In this document: in pieces, positions 24,425 to 27,987 of the stretch
How positions within the stretch are numbered: position 1 is the stretch's first letter
Layout of the letters: each line of letters starts with the position of its first letter
DNA from: JASEHD01 sp964471945
GTDB taxonomy: Bacteria > Bacteroidota > Ignavibacteria > UBA10030 > SZUA-254
Direction of reading: 5' to 3'
DNA: 27,987 bases
Assembly: GCA_964471945.1 (NCBI GenBank)
Contig: CAYYIJ010000020.1
Span: forward strand, 1-27,987
Made by a program: the position numbers and the translations under genes
The notes under the pieces: model-generated
What the model was told of the DNA's origin: nothing
The model's database searches: none
What the model saw: only the letters and a program-made list of their open reading frames with translations

Positions 24425-25265
24425 GCAAAAAACTGATGTCGTTGCCCGTCCAGAAATGATGCCGGAATTATTCCGCATCACACGGATAAAAAAAGAAACA
24501 CACGATACATTTACTTTCGATCTGAAACCTTCGAGAGATGGATTCAAATTCGTACCTGGTCAATTTAACATGCTTTATTTATTCGGGATAGGAGAGATTC
24601 CCATTTCAATTAGCGGTCATCCTGCTGACGACAAGAAACTTGTACATACGATTCGTGCTGTCGGTAATATAACTAAGAATATGAAAAAATTGAAGAAGGG
24701 CGATTTCCTCGGTGTTCGAGGTCCTTTCGGAAGCAAGTGGCCACTCGGAGAATCGATAGGATACGATATCGTTATTGTCGCAGGTGGTATCGGTTTAGCG
24801 CCATTGAGGCCCTCGATTTATCATCTGCTTGCTCACCGTGAAAAATACGGAAATATAGTTCTTCTCTATGGAACACGGACACCGGCGGATATTCTGTATA
24901 GAACAGAGATTGAGAGTTGGCGCTCACGGTTCGATGTTGAAGTTCTATTAACAGTCGATCATGCAACATCCGAATGGCGAGGTATAGTTGGTGTAGTTAC
25001 AACCCTTATTTCCCGTGCACACTTTGATTCCTTCAATACTATAGCAATGATCTGTGGACCGGAAATCATGATGCGATTTACCATTCAAGAACTCCAGAAA
25101 AATGGCATATCGCTCGAGAATATCTACCTCTCGATGGAACGAAATATGAAATGCGGTGTTGGTTTCTGCGGACACTGCCAATATGGACCAACATTTATTT
25201 GTAAAGATGGGCCTATATTCTCATATCCCACAGTCAAAAATCTCTTACTTAAAAGAGAAATATAG
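24408..25265 (+). CDS. hydG: NiFe hydrogenase gamma subunit, FAD/NAD(P)-binding (HydG-like)
   Basis: 285 residues from the ATG; a TTG nine bases earlier is possible. It belongs to the ferredoxin-NADP reductase superfamily like the sulfhydrogenase gamma subunit. An FAD-binding barrel (about 15-100, PGQFNMLYLFG...ISISG) is followed by an NAD(P)-binding domain (IVIVAGGIGLAPLRP, about 120) and a C-terminal 2Fe-2S site of Cys249, Cys254, Cys257 and Cys265 (CGVGFCGHC...C). It carries hydride/electron exchange between NAD(P)H and the beta subunit clusters. The symbol follows the Pyrococcus hyd operon and is unrelated to the radical SAM HydG of FeFe hydrogenase. Confidence 0.92.
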   Translation: MVANRKQKTDVVARPEMMPELFRITRIKKETHDTFTFDLKPSRDGFKFVPGQFNMLYLFGIGEIPISISGHPADDKKLVHTIRAVGNITKNMKKLKKGDFLGVRGPFGSKWPLGESIGYDIVIVAGGIGLAPLRPSIYHLLAHREKYGNIVLLYGTRTPADILYRTEIESWRSRFDVEVLLTVDHATSEWRGIVGVVTTLISRAHFDSFNTIAMICGPEIMMRFTIQELQKNGISLENIYLSMERNMKCGVGFCGHCQYGPTFICKDGPIFSYPTVKNLLLKREI

Positions 25266-25266
25266 T

Positions 25267-26046
25267 ATGATAAAGAAAGTAAAACCAAAACTTGCCGTAT
25301 GGAAATTTTCTTCATGCGATGGATGCCAGTTAAGTATTCTTGATTGCGAAGATGAATTGCTCACAATTGCGAATATAATTGATATTGCATATTTTCCCGA
25401 GGCATCGCGCGCGGCTAAAAAAGGTCCGTATGATATTTCATTGGTTGAAGGTTCTATAACAACGCCTCATGATGCTGAACGCATCCACACCATACGTCGA
25501 CAATCAAAAATGCTCATTACTATCGGTGCCTGTGCTACATCAGGTGGTATTCAAGCTTTGAGGAATTTTGTGGATGTAAAAGAATTTACCTCTATCGTTT
25601 ATGCATCACCTCAATATATTTCAACTTTAGATAAATCAACACCGATATCCGATCATATTAAAGTCGATTTTCAACTCAGAGGTTGTCCCGTTGATAAATA
25701 TCAACTCGTCGAAGTTATAAACGCATGCTTAAATTACCGTAAACCGAATATACCGACATACAGTGTGTGTATAGAATGTAAAATGCGCGCCATCGTTTGC
25801 AGAATGGTTGCCCATGAACAAGTCTGTCTCGGACCTGTAACACAAGCCGGATGCAACGCACTTTGTCCCTCATTTAATCGAGGATGTTTCGGTTGTTTTG
25901 GTCCAAAGGAAACACCTAATCCATCCTCTCTTTCGAATGTTTTAAATAAGAAAAATATGAACAAACAGGACATCCTGCGATTATACCGTGGTATCAATGC
26001 ATACGCAAAAGAATTCCGATTAGAAAGTGAACGGCATGAAACATAA
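25267..26046 (+). CDS. hydD: NiFe hydrogenase small (delta) subunit
   Basis: 259 residues. This electron-transfer subunit of group 3 NiFe hydrogenases has no Tat signal, so it is cytoplasmic. The proximal cluster uses the N-terminal CDGC (Cys17, Cys20) with GACATSGG and RGCPVD; the C-terminal CIECK...C...C and CNALCP...GCFGCFGP segments hold the further 4Fe-4S clusters. The start at 25267 follows the gamma stop codon by one base; an in-frame upstream ATG at 25156 lies inside the gamma gene and would add residues unlike the family. The last 11 bases overlap the large-subunit gene, as expected for a 1:1 dimer. Confidence 0.94.
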   Translation: MIKKVKPKLAVWKFSSCDGCQLSILDCEDELLTIANIIDIAYFPEASRAAKKGPYDISLVEGSITTPHDAERIHTIRRQSKMLITIGACATSGGIQALRNFVDVKEFTSIVYASPQYISTLDKSTPISDHIKVDFQLRGCPVDKYQLVEVINACLNYRKPNIPTYSVCIECKMRAIVCRMVAHEQVCLGPVTQAGCNALCPSFNRGCFGCFGPKETPNPSSLSNVLNKKNMNKQDILRLYRGINAYAKEFRLESERHET

Positions 26047-27340
26047 AATTCGGTCCAGCAAGATTCTAAAAGTTGATTATCTAGCTCGTGTTGAAGGAGA
26101 AGGGGGATTGTTGGTAAAAATTAAAGATAGTAAAGTAAAAGAGGTAAAGTTTAAGATTTTTGAGCCACCCCGATTCTTTGAAGCATTCCTACGGGGACGA
26201 AAATTCATGGAGGCACCTGATCTTACCGCACGCATTTGTGGTATCTGTCCGGTGGCATACCAAATGAGTTCATCACAAGCGATGGAAGATGCTTTGGAAA
26301 TAAAGATAGAAGGACAATTGCGAGCGCTTCGGCGATTACTTTATTGCGGTGAATGGATTGAAAGCCATGCACTGCATGTGTATATGCTCCATGCACCAGA
26401 TTTTTTAGGATTTCAGGATGCTCTCCAGATTGCACAAAAGTATCCGGAGATTGTCAAGCGTGGATTAGAGATAAAAAAAATTGGAAACATGCTTATGACG
26501 ATCATAGGCGGACGTGAAATTCATCCCATTAACCCACGGGTTGGGGGATTCTATCATGTTCCTTATGAATCTGAATTGAAATCAATACTTCAAAAACTAA
26601 AGTGGGCACTCGAAGCATCGATAGAAACAGTAAAATGGACTTCAACATTCAACTTTCCGGATTTCGAGCAAGACTATGAATTCGTTTCTCTTCGTCATCC
26701 AGACGAATATCCGATCACCGAAGGAAGACTTGTCTCCAATAAAGGATTGGATATTTCGATTCAAGAATATGAGAAACATTTTATGGAAGAACATGTCGAA
26801 CATTCAAATGCACTCCACTCTGCACAGGTAGGGAGCTGCCTTTATCTTGTTGGACCACTTGCTCGTTATAATCTTAACTTCGATCGCCTTACACCTAAAG
26901 CCCAAAAATCCGCAAAGGCAGCTGGACTTGATCACACTTGTAATAATCCATTCAAGAGTATTATTGTTCGGAGTGTTGAGTTAGTTTTTGCATTTGAGGA
27001 AGTGATCAGGTTGATTCAAGAGTACAAGCGACCAGAAAAACCTTTTGTTGAAATCTATACAAAAGCAGGCACTGGATACGGATGTACTGAGGCACCTCGC
27101 GGAATTCTCTATCATCGCTTCTGGCTTGACTATGAAGGGAGAATACTTGCCGCGAAGATAGTGCCACCCACATCACAGAACCAAAAGATAATTGAGCGCG
27201 ATATATTCCACTATGTCAAGAATAATCTTAAATTACCGGTTGAAAAACTCGCATGGCAGTGCGAGCAAGCTATCCGTAATTATGATCCGTGTATCTCGTG
27301 CGCAACCCATTTTTTACGACCTAAAATTGAAAAAGGATAA
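26036..27340 (+). CDS. hydA: NiFe hydrogenase large (alpha) catalytic subunit, group 3b-like
   Basis: 434 residues from the ATG; a GTG at 26027 is the alternative. It holds the NiFe active site. The N-terminal L1 motif RICGICPVAYQ gives Cys68 and Cys71, and the C-terminal L2 motif DPCISCATH gives Cys419 and Cys422, with His425 as the expected maturation cleavage point before a nine-residue tail. All four metal ligands are present, so the enzyme should be active. L1/L2 wording and gene order point to group 3b bidirectional NADP-linked hydrogenases, which in archaea also reduce sulfur. No maturation endopeptidase or hyp genes are in the window. Last gene of the operon. Confidence 0.95.
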   Translation: MKHKIRSSKILKVDYLARVEGEGGLLVKIKDSKVKEVKFKIFEPPRFFEAFLRGRKFMEAPDLTARICGICPVAYQMSSSQAMEDALEIKIEGQLRALRRLLYCGEWIESHALHVYMLHAPDFLGFQDALQIAQKYPEIVKRGLEIKKIGNMLMTIIGGREIHPINPRVGGFYHVPYESELKSILQKLKWALEASIETVKWTSTFNFPDFEQDYEFVSLRHPDEYPITEGRLVSNKGLDISIQEYEKHFMEEHVEHSNALHSAQVGSCLYLVGPLARYNLNFDRLTPKAQKSAKAAGLDHTCNNPFKSIIVRSVELVFAFEEVIRLIQEYKRPEKPFVEIYTKAGTGYGCTEAPRGILYHRFWLDYEGRILAAKIVPPTSQNQKIIERDIFHYVKNNLKLPVEKLAWQCEQAIRNYDPCISCATHFLRPKIEKG

Positions 27341-27350
27341 ACTGTTATCC
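27335..27350 (+). terminator. Weak hairpin at the end of the hydrogenase operon
   Basis: Perfect GGATAA-ACTG-TTATCC hairpin that includes the hydA stop codon. No T tract follows, so termination would be weak or Rho-dependent; it may only protect the mRNA end. Confidence 0.3.
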
Positions 27351-27354
27351 CGAT

Positions 27355-27383
27355 TTGAATTTGGTATAAGTAATCATTATATT
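27355..27383 (+). promoter_or_regulatory. Candidate promoter of the cold-shock gene
   Basis: TTGAAT (27355-27360), 17 bases, TATATT (27378-27383). It would give a leader of about 290 bases, in keeping with the long 5' leaders of cold-shock genes. Confidence 0.45.
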
Positions 27384-27389
27384 ATTTTC

Positions 27390-27682
27390 GCAATCAACAG
27401 TACACCGTTGTTTTCCCGTATGGGATGGTTCCATAGCCGAAATGGTATGGATGCTAAGCTTTTAAGATCGTGCTGATGTACCGTTCGAACCACTGCTAAG
27501 TGTGTATCGCAAAACGAGTTAAGTCATCAACCCGTCAATCCTAATCGCAGGTCAAGGTAAATTTTTGTAAACCGTAACCGTCGATTGAAGTTTTAAGAGC
27601 ATACAAAGGAAGCGTACACCTCACCCAGGGCATCGGGTAAATAAATAAGTTCGCCCTCAGCGAACAAGAAAGGATTCGTACC
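27390..27682 (+). promoter_or_regulatory. Structured leader of the cold-shock gene
   Basis: A gene-free stretch of about 290 bases. Hairpin TATGGGA-TGG-TTCCATA (27417-27435 region) lies near its 5' end. A perfect six-pair hairpin GTTCGC-CCTCA-GCGAAC (27649-27665) abuts the ribosome-binding site AAAGGA (27669-27674). Both could form a temperature-sensitive fold; this is inference from sequence alone. Confidence 0.4.
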
Positions 27683-27883
27683 ATGGAAAAGGGTACAGTT
27701 AAATGGTTCAACGGAGCAAAGGGCTTCGGTTTTATTTCACGACAAGGCGGAGAAGATGTATTCGTACACTTCAAGTCAATCGTCGGCGACGGGTATAAAA
27801 ACCTAAACGAAGGCGATAAAGTGGAATTTGAAGTCGAACGTGGTCCGAAAGGACTTCAAGCTGCGAACGTTCAGAAGATCTAA
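27683..27883 (+). CDS. Cold-shock domain protein (CspA family)
   Basis: 66 residues, the full length of a bacterial cold-shock protein. The nucleic-acid binding motifs are KGFGFI (RNP1, about 13-18) and VFVHF (RNP2, about 26-30), preceded by the standard GTVKWFNGAKG start. It binds single-stranded RNA and melts structure at low temperature or during growth. AAAGGA lies eight bases before the ATG. The gene stands alone with its own leader and terminator. Together with the RRM protein at 4150 it is the second small RNA chaperone in the window. Confidence 0.96.
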   Translation: MEKGTVKWFNGAKGFGFISRQGGEDVFVHFKSIVGDGYKNLNEGDKVEFEVERGPKGLQAANVQKI

Positions 27884-27907
27884 TTTAAATTTTTTGAATA
27901 ACCAAAA

Positions 27908-27938
27908 ATCCCGTTCTCGAAAAGAGGACGGGATTTTT
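27908..27938 (+). terminator. Terminator of the cold-shock gene
   Basis: Stem ATCCCGTTCTC (27908-27918) / GAGGACGGGAT (27924-27934) with one G-T pair, a five-base loop, and a TTTTT run to 27938. It lies 25 bases after the stop codon. Confidence 0.88.
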
Positions 27939-27963
27939 CCCGACTTGAGCAACTTCCCCAAGA

Positions 27964-27987
27964 GAGGAGAAAAACATGCGAAAATGA
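27964..27987 (+). other. Ribosome-binding site and start codon at the window edge
   Basis: GAGGAG (27964-27969) lies six bases before an ATG (27976) that reads Met-Arg-Lys-stop. A second ATG (27984-27986) overlaps that stop as ATGA. Either a leader mini-ORF or the beginning of a gene cut off by the window; it cannot be decided here. Confidence 0.3.

Noticed and set aside
25156..25266. N-terminal extension of the hydrogenase small subunit from the upstream ATG
   Set aside because: The added 37 residues are the gamma-subunit sequence read in another frame; the family start and gene spacing support 25267.

Overview
The window is AT-rich bacterial DNA, most likely from the Ignavibacteria/Bacteroidota-Chlorobiota side of the FCB group. 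The main clue is an exported hydrolase ending in a type IX secretion sorting domain with the motif SQNYPNPFNP. A ClpC-type unfoldase, a group 3b-like NiFe hydrogenase and a very cytochrome-rich operon fit that lineage. The phylum call is inference; no rRNA is present.

Layout. 49-3652 (minus): a HExxH metallopeptidase-like gene, then a terminator, then clpC. A compact divergent promoter region serves clpC (minus) and a tRNA-Asn (plus). 4150-4500 (plus): small RRM RNA-binding protein. 4516-6390 (minus): exported S15-like alpha/beta hydrolase with a T9SS tail. 6560-18421 (minus): a tightly packed eight-gene redox operon closed by a terminator at about 6482-6511. 18517-22513 (minus): tetraheme c554-like cytochrome, universal stress protein, sigma-54-dependent response regulator and hemN. 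22785-27340 (plus): NiFe hydrogenase operon beta / HTH-less cyclic-nucleotide-binding domain / gamma / delta / alpha. 27683-27883 (plus): cold-shock protein with a long structured leader.

The central system is the 6.5-18.4 kb operon. In transcription order it encodes a 13-heme cytochrome fused to a membrane cytochrome b (CbcL-like), a 19-heme membrane-anchored cytochrome, a separate cytochrome b of the same type (together a CbcBA-like pair), a 7-heme NapC/NirT-type cytochrome (ImcH-like), a Rieske protein, a b6f/bc-type cytochrome b, an 11-heme membrane-anchored cytochrome and the heme lyase CcmF. The four multiheme proteins contain 50 c-type heme motifs. In Geobacter, ImcH, CbcL and CbcBA are alternative quinol-oxidising entry points for extracellular electron transfer, each used at a different acceptor potential, and they are encoded at separate loci. 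Here look-alikes of all three sit in one operon with a Rieske/cytochrome b complex that lacks any visible c1 or f. This suggests a combined quinol-oxidising, periplasmic electron-export module. The terminal acceptor is unknown: no outer-membrane porin-cytochrome conduit and no terminal reductase is in the window.

The neighbouring genes fit this: hemN makes heme precursor under low oxygen, the sigma-54 regulator is a candidate controller, and the hydrogenase couples NAD(P)H to H2. All functional links between blocks are inference from position.
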